In this document: piece by piece, positions 36,890 through 48,937 of the stretch
How positions within the stretch are numbered: the stretch's first letter is position 1
How the letters are laid out: every line of letters begins with the position of its first letter
DNA from: Acridotheres tristis
Lineage: Eukaryota; Chordata; Aves; Passeriformes; Sturnidae
NCBI GenBank assembly: GCA_037013685.1
Contig: CM072899.1
Span: 7,730,479-7,794,478, forward strand
Length of the DNA stretch: 64,000 nucleotides
Direction of reading: 5' to 3'
Program-made: the position numbers and the translations under genes
Notes under the pieces: model-generated
The model's input: only the letters and a program-made list of their open reading frames with translations
Database searches by the model: none
Told to the model about the DNA's origin: nothing

Positions 36890-37330
36890 TCTGGCTACCT
36901 AATACCATATATAAACATACCTAATACCAGGTATGTTTACTGCCCTTGTTGCTGGTTTTAAGGTTGAAGTACACAGCCTCAATTGTCATTCTGCTCATCT
37001 CCTCTCATTAGATGCTGTTCTCATTTAGCACATATTCAATTATCCAAGTTTTATTAGAAGCCCAGCCAAAACCCCACTGCCTTCCTTTTTCTCCTCCTCC
37101 TCATTCTCCATCCTGCTGGTGTAGGTACGCTCATATGAAATATTTTTTAAATGTATTATTAGGATAATTCGCATTTACCTAAGGGACACCCCGCAGCTTA
37201 GTAAGTTGGCATGGAAGCAGTTAAGTATTAAAAGCCCCCCAGCAGCACTGGGAATTTACATAACAGAAATGAGACATAAGCGTCTATCTCCTGGTTAGCT
37301 TCCAAATGCCACTACAAAGGAAGGGAACAC
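36890..37330. promoter_or_regulatory. Possible conserved non-coding element with paired forkhead-like palindrome
   Basis: The block starts with a perfect 11-bp inverted repeat, TAAACATACCT at 36912-36922 and AGGTATGTTTA at 36929-36939. The two arms hold opposed ATAAACA and GTAAACA-type forkhead motifs. It continues as unique sequence with a pyrimidine-rich run (about 37080-37110) and TATTAGGATAATTCGC near 37155. No coding potential. Regulatory function is an inference. Confidence 0.35.
36912..36939. repeat. Perfect 11-bp inverted repeat, 6-bp spacer
   Basis: TAAACATACCT at 36912-36922 is exactly complementary to AGGTATGTTTA at 36929-36939, separated by AATACC. The direct repeat CCTAATACCA also occurs at about 36898 and 36921. 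The structure could form a hairpin in RNA or DNA. Confidence 0.9.
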
Positions 37331-40300
37331 CTCTAGTCATGGTGGTACAGCATAAAAGGAATCTCATGTCACACTGTAACAGGTGTCAGCATGATGTCAG
37401 CTCTTTCTCAAAGGCCTTACAGATGTCTCTGCTTTGACCACCATACATGTTCATGGACAAATTTTAATTCAAAACCCCAGGTGAGCAGACTCACCATGTT
37501 ACCAGAAATACTTACTTTACACATTCTTCTATGACTGCCTTAACAGCAGGAACATTCTCCTCATTCCCACAATACTTGGTGACAGAAATGCTGAGCAGAC
37601 TGTGAAACCTCATGGAGAGCTGTTAATCAAAGCTTCCTAAATAACAGGCCACAAATATATAGCTCATTTTATCCAAAAGTGCCTGCACACCCCACCTGCA
37701 CTCCTCCTCACACCCCATCCAGGCACACTGGTCCATGCTGAGGGAACAGGCTGATCCCATTTTCTTATGCAACTTCACACAACCATTTCCAAAACTATCT
37801 CATCACTGTCCAACTTGCCTACAACTCTGCCAACTAGCTTTTTCATACTTCTCCTCCACTGCTATGTCCCATTATATTAGCAGGGAAGCTGAGAAAAGAA
37901 CTAACTTTCAAGTTAAAATTCTCGCTTGGGAGATAAAATAGGATACTTCCCCCCTCTTTAACACCCTAGCCCCATTTCTGATTCACAAGCTGCATTCCCT
38001 AAAATAAATCACGTTGGATAACAAAGGTTCCCACGCTGACTCAGATAACTTGGAAGAGGTAGTCTTCCCCCTCAATGTTTTTAAAGGCTGAGTTTTAAAA
38101 TAGCAGTTCTGTTTAACTTATGATTTTCCTAAAGGTTCAAGAAGAGTTTAATTAGTGAATTGACTGATTGTACCAAGTAAAGAACCTAAACCCCACCATC
38201 AGCACATCAAGTTCTGAGAAGTTTTTCTCTGGAAAGCATTGCGAAAAATCAGATTAAGCTTCTGAAAATATTCGTTATATTTTAAGAAATTACCTCAAAT
38301 ATTTTGAGAAAATATCTCAAAACTCTATCCAGTATAACAGTGATTTAGGGAGATCCACACAGGTCTGAAATCAGCACTCAATAATTTTATCATCACAGTT
38401 AACTCCCAGATAATGCACAGGTACTTCTCCCTTCTCTCAAGGAATGAAATCCCATTGCCTCTCACCATTCACTGTGCATCTGACATCTCAGTGGTGAAGA
38501 GAAGGTCACCAGCATCTGAAACCACAGCAAACAGCTACATAATTTTTTCTGCCTTGTCCATCATAATCCACAGACTCCTTGCAATGAAAGAACGAGAACT
38601 GAGCAGAAGCAATCAGTCAATGACAATGCAAATACCTCTCCCCTGTGATCATAATGACATAGTATCTAAATCTGTTCATCACAGCATAGGTGCATTAAAA
38701 ATATGCACAGATGTGTCTTTCACACCACCACTAGAAAGATACTCCCCCTGTATTTGCTGCATTAGGAGATGATACCAATTTGCATTTATGTTTTGATTAC
38801 ATCTGACTGAATTCTAAAATGTTCAGCAATTTCTGATGGATAAAACCTGACACCATCAAAAGAAGCATGAGCTTTACTATTGACTTCAGCAAGGACATGG
38901 TTTATTCTGAGTGCTCTGATTGGCAGAGCTCTAAAGAAATAGAAAAGCAGACCATAGCTTTTTCTAAACTGCACAATTTTGAAACAGAATAACCCCAACT
39001 GAATCTACAGATTTAGACCAATAGGAGCAGAATTCCCAGAACCATTGTTATACCTCGAAGTTTACTGCATTACAGTTGAATAGTATTTCAGTGCTGTGCC
39101 TTATTATGTAAAATATCTCAGACTGGAAGTGCAGCTGGGGGTTCCCTCCACACCTCCAGCCCTTCTCCCTTTCCACCTACCAGACTTCCCAGGCTCCTCT
39201 TCAAAGTCTTGAAGGATTTTGCATTTAATGCCAGTTGAGGAAACAGCAGAAGGCAACAACAGAGTTTTTCATTATCTAAATGTTGAGTCTCTGAGGCCAC
39301 CAATTTATCACAGCCAGGGCAGTTCTGCTATCCTGGTACTTGCTTGCAACATTCCAGGTTAACTGTAACTCACTTGCAGAATGTGCTCAAAGAACACTGC
39401 CCTGATACAGCATCAGGCACTTACCACCATGTAAGTCCAGCATTTTTTTGATTAGCTGCACAGATCCTTTGGGAACATGAGCCCAAGGTCAGACAGACTA
39501 AAAGCACATTTCTGTTTAACTAGGAATAAAAAAGGTTAAGATGGATATGCAGCATGTCACATATCTTACACTTCAGTACAAGAGAAGAAGGCTGACAGAC
39601 TTTCAGGAGCAGGATCTTCAGAGATCTCTGGGAGCTCACCTGGTATCAATTTATCAATTCAAGAGATGAGATGTGTTATGTGCTTCCAAGAGTAACAACC
39701 TTTCAAATTCCCTCTGCTGTCCCCTAAATAAAAATATCTATATGTATTTTATACACACATGCATGCATACACACATATATGAGACATTCCTTCATCTTCC
39801 TTTACTGTATTTTTCAGCAGTGCCTTTGACAAAGGACAAAGACTTGAATAGTTTTAAGTTCTGCCTTTTCTTTTTTGCTTTTCTAACCTCCAAAGAGTTT
39901 TTCCCTTCTCAGACAAACACACCCTCCAGAAGAGCACCACCCCCTAATTGCCCCAGCCAGTTAAATTCATTCAAGCTTAATGTCTTGCAATTGCAATTCA
40001 GTCTTATGACTGAATCCACTTGTCAGGGGGAGAGCCAGAACTGCTCCTCTCTGATGGCCCATCATACCACCTCTAAAATCCAATATATATGCCAGTTTCT
40101 GAGACCTGAATCAATAATTGTCATCAAGAATTCATTGCCACATTGGACTGAGCAGCCTCACCTTAACCATCAGACTCGTGCTAAATCAGGAGTCAGCGAG
40201 GTTCAGGTCTAATTCCTCCTGTACTGAGTACCCTGTACTGCACCCACCACCTGTCTGCCCTCCCTCTCAGGTATCCCTGAGCCCCCTTCCACTGCTCCTC

Positions 40301-43300
40301 AAACTCAGCCTAAATAAATCTGCAATGCTCCCTGTCCTTTTTCAGCTCCCATGTAAACATTAAATGCATTTTTGTAAGCACAGGGAACCCTTTCCCAGAT
40401 CTAAATCTAACGTTCCATTGCTTGGCCAGGTTTCAGTCCTGACTTCTGAGGTAAAAAAAACCCATAAAGATCCACATATCCTGGAATATTTAAGAAGGTG
40501 GGAGTTAGTTAATGAAGAAGAGTTTAAAAGGCAATTAGAGAGGCAGAAACTGGACATCTGCTGGCACAGCAGTGCCTAACTAAAGGGGAAACAACTTTTC
40601 AACATAGTTTGGCAACATCATAGGGAAATTATTTTCATTAATAAAAACAAAGTCAGAGATTCTGAGCAGCTTTTAGCAATGTTCATGCTGAAGTCACAGA
40701 AAGTAGGCAGCACTCTCTTCCAAGTCATAGTGTTGATCCCATTCCTATGAGACTTTACTTGAAGAAGACTGGGCAGAAGTACCAGACCAAAATCTCAGCA
40801 TCTTCCCAAGAAGCTGCACTGCATTCATTTCTGTTACAACAGCTCCTGGAACAGCAAACTCCAGTGTGGATTCTTGTTCTGGAATAAGGCCATTTAAATG
40901 GGATATGGGTACAACAGCAGCAACATAAATAAATCACTACAACTGTATTGTTTCATTTCCTTGACTGGCCTTTTAAATGATAAAAACCTTCTTGTCCTCC
41001 AGAAGACAAGAAGCTGGTGTCATTTTTTAATACATTATGTACACAGAATATTTCTGTTTGGATGCTCAGACATGCAGAGAATGCCTTCTTAAACAAAGCT
41101 TCCCCAGCTCAAATTCAATACACAGAACAGCTGTATTCTATTAAGTATGGAATATAAATATGTTTTTCTATTTACAAAAATACCATGGCAAACACACTCC
41201 TCTTGCAGGTAACAAACACATGGAAACCAAAGTACCTAAGTGGGCTGGGACATTGTAAAAAGCCCATCTGGAGAATAAGCTGATTTACGAGAATAAAGCC
41301 TTCACAGAATATCTCAACTAAGTTGGTGAGAAAATTAGGACAGCAGAAAAAAACCCTGGGATTTTTTTTTTCCCCCTAAACAAATGGCTTCATATTTCAA
41401 GCAAGCACAGGAGATGCCGGGGGGGCTGGTGACAATCATCACTGATGCGAATGATGGGATATGTCAAGGAGAGAGAAATGTCATGTGGGAAATGTAATTA
41501 GCCACCATAGAAGGGGGCTGACACCTCCCCACCACTCACATGCCAAAAAGCCCAAAATAAAAGTACAGCTCCTATTCGCTCATTTGCTGCTTGATATTCT
41601 TGCACCAGATATAATTATAAACACATCAACTTTTCTAGAAGCACCCACAGCATTCCAGTTACTTCCAGCCCAAGTATTACCTGAAGATATTTAATGGGAA
41701 AGGATCAACTGATCAACTGCTCCAAATTCATTGGGTTACTCCACTTTCTTTCCTCATCAGGGTAGCTAAAAAGGCAAAATGTGTCCATATCCATGACATA
41801 GAATAGATTCTTCGTGTGCAATAGCTTTTTAGACTCAGCTGATGTTACCCCTCATTAACATTGTCAGATCATGTAAGCATCTTTAACAGCAACAACAGAG
41901 CAACGGCTATATTTGCTGTAATATATTACAGCCAAATTTTCTGATGTAGATTCAACAGGTTTGCAGACAGAAATTTACCTGGCATCCTTTGCATCTGCTC
42001 AAAACGACCTGATGTGCACAGGGCACAGCTGAATGTGACACACGATTGTTTCCATTCCAGGGCACGGGGGCGGCAGAGGAAGAAAGGAAAAAACACAGAT
42101 GCTGACCTTTCAGAGATAAGCCGGAGGTGTGAGGAGAACTTTTCCCCAAGGTGCTTAGGAGCTATCCTGGAATCAAGGTTTGCACACAAAGCAGATGTGC
42201 TGCCTTGACCTTAAGCAGCAGTTGAGGCGAGACCCACTGGCTGAGCACTGCAGCTCCACATCTGATAGTCAGTTCAAGCTCTGTAATCCCTTGTCCTAAG
42301 CCAGCTCCCAGGCAGACCCACTGCAACCTAACAGGTTTAATAAAGTCATCTCCAGCACCACAAGGGGATTAGTTGCCATCATCCTCTCTCTGCCTCCCTT
42401 TCCTGATATACTGAAAAAAATGAAGTTTTGAACAATCTCCTGAAGGCTGGGCAGGTGAGCAAGCCCCCAAATCACCATAATATCACTAAAACACCTCCTG
42501 ACTCCTTTGGAGTGTCAGCTTTGTTAACCCACAGTGTCCCCAGTGCTGGGCAGATTCCTGTGCAGAAGATGCAGTACATCTTTCCCACATCCCACTTTCC
42601 CTGGCAGAACTAAACTCCACCCAAAAAGTTATCCTTAATATTATCTTAGAGCCATGCAGAAGAAGGTCCCTTTTCACTAGGCACAGTAATAGATGCAGAA
42701 GGGGACAGGTTCCACCTTGCACAAGATTACAGTCTAAATAGTTCCAAAGCAAGAGGCTTATTCAGAGTTCCCAAAAGCCAAGAACAAACCCAGTTCTTAG
42801 ATTTTCATTAAAGCAATTGAGCCACATTTTCACCCTTGAGACACCTTCTTCCTCAAGAGCAGCACATACTGCACAAGAACACAAGACTTGTCTCACTGAG
42901 CCATGGTCACATCCACCTGTGACACAGTCCCTGGATATCCCTACAGATCAAAATCCCAGTGAGCTGGGTATTGCAGCACTGGTGATGCTCCAGCACAGAG
43001 CAGCCCAAGCCCTGGATGCCTGGGGCTCTCAGAGCAGAGCTGCTCCTGCTGTGATGCACAAGGAGAGCGATGGGGAAGGGGAAATCATGCATAGCCACTT
43101 TCAAATGTCATGTAAGCAGGCTCCAGAAGCACAAGGACGAGATAATTCAGACAAAGATTGTTCTTAAAAGGTGCCTATAGTTTTCATCTCTGAAGAAAAT
43201 CCTGTGTGGAAAGGATCTAAAATATTCTTCAAACGCTTCAGTGCTCATGTAGCTGGGTTAAAGGTGCAACTTCAATACAATGGTATGCAATCTCTTCTTC

Positions 43301-43904
43301 CCTTTTTTAAATAGGGACTTTTTGACTATTGTTTCTATAATCTTTCTACTCCATCCCTTACTACATCTCTACAAATGTTAGTTGATTTCTTCAAGTTTAC
43401 TTGTTTGGGGTAATATTAATTTTTAAATAATGCAGGGGAAAAAATGACTGCAAACAATGTCCTTGTAAATACACTTGCCAAGAAACTGATTACATGCATC
43501 CATGCAACATGCATCCAGCCATAAAAACTAGTTCTTGAATGTGACCTGAGAAACTTGAAATGATACAGTGACTCTGGTTTGTCTTTTTGGCTTTTTTTTT
43601 TGGTTGTATAAACCAAATTGCTCTGTTTAAGTTCTACTACGTTGTTTCTTGGGCAACTTGTTATTCAGTGGACATAAATTTGGGAAATTGCCTTTTGAAA
43701 TGCTGCATGTTCTGACAAGACCACAAGCAAATATACAGTCCCCAAAGATTCAGGGGCCTTTGCAGTCCTATTAATTGCTAGAGGAAAGCAACCATATGGC
43801 AAGACAGTAGCATGCTCTATGAGTTGCACAGTGAGAAATATGTAGCTTACTGGGAACTTTTTATAAAGGACAAGGGGAAAAAAAAGAAGCTGCTAAATCT
43901 ATAG
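37331..43904. other. Intronic sequence without recognised genes
   Basis: The region has mixed composition. A 179-codon plus frame at 39673-40212 and a 119-codon plus frame at 38413-38772 have no known domain. A short charged frame at 40364-40579 is discussed as a finding. Short direct repeats, ACATGCATCCA at 43492-43502 and 43508-43518, are present. No interspersed repeat or RNA gene is recognised. Confidence 0.65.
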
Positions 43905-44135
43905 ATTATTCATTAGAAATTCAGTTATAGACTAGTGCATTTCTAATTACGGAGGTTCATTAAAGAACAGGGCTTTTTCTAGATAAACTAGAAAACTTTC
44001 ATCCTTCTCATTACAAGAATAATTGAAATCTTGTTTCTATTAAAGTTTAGATGGCTTTAAATACCTTCCTTCAAAACTCTAACAGCATGTAATTTAATGC
44101 TTACATAGGCGACAGAATTCAAATTACATGCTTGC
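43905..44135. promoter_or_regulatory. Possible conserved non-coding element
   Basis: A unique AT-rich block with TAATTA at 43944-43949 and repeated ATTA/TAAT words, low in homopolymers, ends where the sequence turns GC-richer. Suggestive of homeodomain-bound enhancer texture only. Confidence 0.25.
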
Positions 44136-45329
44136 TCCTTGACAGCCACTACACCTGCATGGTACACACAGCCTCTGGGGCACACCTCAAGTCCACAGAT
44201 TCCAAAGCAGTTGGATTTGAGCCATTTGCTCTGGGTGTGGGAGTCTTTGGGCTGTAGCAAGGCATGCTTTCCTGGCACAAATAAAAGTTCAGGCATTCTC
44301 CAAGCTCTCCCATTCCATTCATTCCTCTCCCTGCTCAAAAAAACCCTCTCGGGCTGGTGCATCTGTCTGTGGGTTCAAGTGGGGAACCACATTTAAGCCA
44401 AAAAAAGCCTTCAGCAAAATAAGAGTTTTCTTTAATGGCTGTGTTCAGCTCAGCTCATTTCATTGACTGGGGGCCTGCAAACGTCGTGCACAAGGGAAGG
44501 GGAGGCAGCAGCAGAAGGATCAGGAACTGCTCCATACCAGAAAGGCTGAGCCATGCTCTGAGCAGGTGTGTGATTGACTCCTGTCTGCATTTCCTGCACA
44601 GAGAAAAGCCCCTACAGCTTCACAGCACCAATCCCAGCCATGACAAGTTCTCCAGACACAAGCTGACCCTCACAGAAACCACATGGAAATACAACCCCCA
44701 GCCCACAGGAACAGAGCCACCATGACATGCCTGGGTATGTGCACAGTGGCAGCAAACACACATGGGGACTTTGTAAAGCCTTTCCACACAAGTGCTTGGA
44801 TTGGGGCTGTACAGAAATATGGATAAACAGAGCACATTCCCCCTCATCTCAGTTTGCCTCATCCTCCTTGAGCTCCCAAGGCTCAGTGAACACTTGGCTG
44901 GGGTTCACAGCACAGCCACAGCTGCTGATGGTGCCCTTCTTTCACAGAAAGGCCAGGACTCAGCACAGCTGGAACAGCCACTCTAATCCTCAGGAAACAA
45001 GGCACCAAAGCTCTCCATAAACCCCACCTGCCTGTTGCTAAAGGCTGTCAAACAGACCCCATGGCCTCTCAAACCATCTTCCCAAATCCTCTCAGACTTA
45101 TTGTTCAGCTTTTCCACTTGATTAAATTTAAGTTTCTTGCACCAGGAACAGAGAGAACAGATTTTTCTCCTGAAGCCTATTATCACACCTCCTGGCAACC
45201 TTCTTCAAGGTAACCAGCCTCAAGTCCACTCAGTCACTGCACCTTTTCCATTGAAGCTCAGTGCCCCAAAGCAGACACACAGAATTCCATGGTCTCAGGA
45301 ACAGCAGGAAGCAGCAGGATGACCCCAGG
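44136..45329. other. GC-richer intronic sequence without recognised genes
   Basis: Short open frames on both strands (none above 101 codons) and no family match. It directly adjoins the antisense CR1 fossil, so part of it may be unrecognisable CR1 3' sequence. Confidence 0.55.
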
Positions 45330-45665
45330 TGACCTGCAGTGATGTGAATGCTGTTTCTCTCAATAAGGAGCTGTGATTTCTGTGGAAAGTGCTCTTGCAG
45401 CAATGGCATTGCTGACTCATGTTCAGCTTGTGACACACCACAGCTCCAGATCTTTTTCTGCAAGCCCTCTGCACAAATCCAAGCCATTGTTCTACATTTC
45501 TCTTCAATGAATCACATCCATTTTTTTTCAAAGATTGTGATGTACTTGCAGCCCAGCCCAGCTTCACATCATCTGCAAGCTTAATAAGGACACTCCCTCC
45601 TTCATCATCCAAGTTATTGTGAAAACAGAAGTACTGGACTGAACTGGTGCTAGGACTGACGTTTT
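45330..45665 (-). repeat. CR1 LINE reverse-transcriptase fossil, antisense to plus strand
   Basis: The minus strand still encodes CR1 reverse-transcriptase motifs in one open frame: LDDEGGSVLIKLADDVKLG (near 45556-45612), matching the family's Asp-Leu-Asp followed by Ser-Lys-Phe-Ala-Asp-Asp-Thr-Lys-Leu-Gly pattern around the catalytic Asp pair, and then LNMSQQC at 45407-45429, which matches the conserved Lys-Leu-Asn-Met-Ser-Gln-Gln-Cys further on. Spacing between the two is roughly that of the family. The copy lacks the rest of the element and has diverged strongly. It lies in the same strand as PTPRG. Exact ends are uncertain. The frame is not a functional gene. Confidence 0.8.
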
Positions 45666-45742
45666 CCAAGCCATGCTCAGTACATTATCCCATACATTTC
45701 TGAAATATAAACCATCAGTAAGTTTCCAATAAATCACCAATA

Positions 45743-45763
45743 AGTGATGAGAGTCTCATCACT
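45743..45763. repeat. 21-bp palindrome (10-bp arms, 1-bp centre)
   Basis: AGTGATGAGA at 45743-45752 is exactly complementary to TCTCATCACT at 45754-45763 around a single G. It lies about 80 bases beyond the recognisable CR1 remnant and may be inside a decayed part of it. Confidence 0.9.
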
Positions 45764-48700
45764 CTCATGACCATTATCTAGCCAGGTTTGCATCCAACAC
45801 CCAAGCAAGACAGATCCACAGCAAGACACTGATGTCAGTATCTGTAAAAACTTCCTCTCCTTTATCTCCAAAGGATATTAGCCTACTGTAGAGCAAATTT
45901 GACTTATACCTGTCAAATTACTAGCAAGGCATAGTACCTGCAGTAGTCTTATCAGCTGGTTAATTAAACTACACTGAAAATGCACATGAATGGCAAATGG
46001 CCAAAGTAAAGCTGCTCACACAAGTCCCCCAAAAGCAGCCTGGGCCACTCAGGCCCTGCAGCTCTTCCTGCTGCCTTTCTGCATCGAGGAGCCCTGATCA
46101 ACCCTTCTAGCTCTGTTCTTCACACAGGCAAGGACAAAGGGCAGAATAAGCAGGCTAGCCATGACTGCTCTGGAGTGCAGGTTAGGGATCTGTTTCCAAG
46201 GAAAGAGATAAATTAATTATACAAATCTAAACACGAAGTCCAATCATCCAATCCCCCTACCTGCAGCATCACTGACTCCATGGGCTGGGAGAGCTCGTGG
46301 TCAACATGTCACACACTCACCATTCTGCTTGTAGTTACTTTCAATACATGGTTTGCAAATGTAAAAATAAAGCAACAAAAAAAAACCCACCACAAACACA
46401 ACACTTAAAAAGGAGAAGTAGCATGGTCAAGCTGTTATGAGGCTTTTAAGGCCTTGCATATGCATATATATATTTTTCTTTTTTTCCACTTTCATAGAGA
46501 AAGTGAAGTTCTCAGGGTGTTTCATGAAGAACTGCAGTATAGTCCTGGCAAGTCTCTCCATATTTCAGCATAACAGTGCAATACACAGATTCACATCCTA
46601 TGTTTAAGTCTAGACACACAAATACTCATTACAGGAAGCTGAGATGTCCTAGCATATGCAGGATTAGAGCTGGATTTCTGGGAACCGAAATTGCTTGCCA
46701 CATCCCAATAGACAGTATGTCTTACAGGCTAGGAACTATTCACCTGGTTGATATTCACTCCTTCATTTCACATTCAATAATGAATATTTATAAACAATTT
46801 TAGGAATGCAAGCAAAATAGGAAGCCATAGAGACTGCAAGGGCAAGGCAGAAACTATATGTGACATTTTAAGACTGAGTGAGCTCTGGCTTCCTGACAGT
46901 GCCACTGCCTCATAACTACTTAACTCAAAGGAAAATATTTCCCCATTGCCTTACCCAGGTACCATCTCTCAAATCATCTTTTGGCCTAAGTCATGCCTTT
47001 ACTACAGCTGGTAACAGGAGAAGGGAAAGATTATGCAAGTGTTCCACCAGAGGAACAGAGATGGCAAGAAATTGTCAGCAATTGTCTTGGGCCACATCCT
47101 CATCACTTCGTGATTCCTCCCACTTGGGAATTTCTACCCTTCTCTGCCCAACAAGACTTTTGGATGGGCATATGGTGATGCTCCTTCAGAGCCCCTCCCT
47201 GGAGAACAGGAGGGTGGCTTTGCTCCGGAGCCCACAAACCTGTTTGCCCACACTTGTTACTGCACTATCTTACAGCCTCTGCAGCTGTTCCGTGAATTAA
47301 CCTAATTTTAGGAGCCCCTTTTGAGTTGTTACTTGCAGGGAAATCACTGTGTTCTCCTGTCATCAGCGAGGCTCTTTGCTGTTCTCCCTCCTTTGTTCTC
47401 TTTTGTTTCACTGAGTTAAGCTTATCTTTTGCTTTTGTTTTCCTACAGTAGTAAAACTCCATTATGATGCTTGGCAGACAATTTAAGCTACTGTGACAAT
47501 CATCTTTGCAAAGGGAATCTGCTTTCATAAACCTTTTCCTACACGACTAAATAATCATTTCTGAGCTAGAAGTAGGCAAAGATGCTGCCCTCTCCACTAT
47601 CAAGCTCCTGATTTTAAAGCTACTTAAAAATTAAAAGAGGAGCAGCAGCTGTTTGCAGAGGATTGTTCTTTTTAAGATATCCACAATACCCTCCTCAAGA
47701 ACAATTCCTCCTCAAAGACTTCTTTGTTATCTTTCCCTCATCCTGTTTCTTTTCAGAAAAGGGGTAAGGCAACACGAGATACAAATCTGTGAGGTCTCCT
47801 CCACACTCACCTCCCAGCGTGCACCATAGCCCAGACTGCTCACAAACAGCTTAACAGTTCCAGAGGGATTTCTTTCCTTGTTGTGTGTTTTGTACAGAAA
47901 TACTACATTAGTTTTTTAATCTTCCCTTCGGGTTTAGAACCTTATTGGGTGACATTTCTGAAGTTTTTCTCTAAGGACCAAGGATTCTGTCTCCACTAAA
48001 AGACAAACAACTTGCACATGAACAGAAAAAACTCAGACAGGCTTCTCGTATAATCCTGTGTCTCCGGGAACCAGGGCTTTCAGGGAAGCAGGACTGTAGG
48101 TTTCTGATTAAATATCACAAAAATTGGAATAACCAGTCCGAAGGAGTCAAACCCCAGCAGGTCACTAAGCCCTGAACCAGCCTCCTTCCTACCCTTCCCT
48201 CTGTCCCATTCATCTCCTATGCACGGCTCTGCTCTACCCCAGGGAAAAGCGTGGTGAGGAATCTTAAACACCACCCCAGGAGGATGGGCAACAACTCCAG
48301 CACCAAGGGTGGCCCAAACTTGTCTCCATCACTAGAAAGAAGCAGCAGCACCACGTGGTAAATAAAACTGAACACACAACCAGCAGAAAATTAGCTGTGT
48401 GTAGGGGGTGCAGGGAGAGGGAAGTGTGTGGGATCCCTGCTGGTGGCTGACACCAGGGATGATGGAAAGCTTTGTTCCACACTGCTCACAGCTGCTGCTG
48501 GCACTCCACACCTTCCTTCACACTGGAGACAGGAGCACTGAGCTGATGGACAACAGCACAGAAGCAAAACCAACTCTGGCTTTTACTCAGCCAGAGACCT
48601 AACAAGGTACATCCTTGGTACAAGCCAAACAGCCTAACCCTACATTAACATTTTAAAAAAAGCCAAAAAACACCATTAAAAATTAACACTTCACGATATG

Positions 48701-48902
48701 GCTGCCAAGAATTTTGCATTATGGGGGAAAAACCCCTAAACTGTCTACCATGAAATATTAAATTGGTAAGGAAAACCAGAGAAGGATCATCTCTTGCTCT
48801 CCTGGTAGTATTTTTCTAATTCTTTGCCACTTGTTTTAATTCCATCAGGGTTGTTTCTTTTTTTACTGTTAGTTATTTCGTTAGTGAATTAAGCACATTC
48901 TT
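45764..48902. other. Intronic sequence without recognised genes
   Basis: Mixed intronic DNA. The part to about 46130 may include unrecognisable 5' CR1 sequence belonging to the antisense fossil. Frames at 46878-47300 plus and 48264-48573 minus have no known domain. No RNA gene or exon is seen. Confidence 0.6.
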
Positions 48903-48937
48903 AAAAAAAAAAAAAATTAAAAAAAAAAAAAAAAAAA
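48903..48937. repeat. A14-TT-A19 tract
   Basis: Two long A runs are separated by TT. No retroposed body is recognisable to the left. On the PTPRG sense strand it is a T-rich tract of 35 bases. Confidence 0.9.

Noticed and set aside
39673..40212. 179-codon plus-strand frame.
   Set aside because: No domain, no codon-like bias visible, no strong splice borders, and it is antisense to PTPRG.
48903..48937. Long A tract considered as the tail of a processed retrocopy.
   Set aside because: No gene-like or repeat-like body, and no target-site duplication, could be seen beside it.
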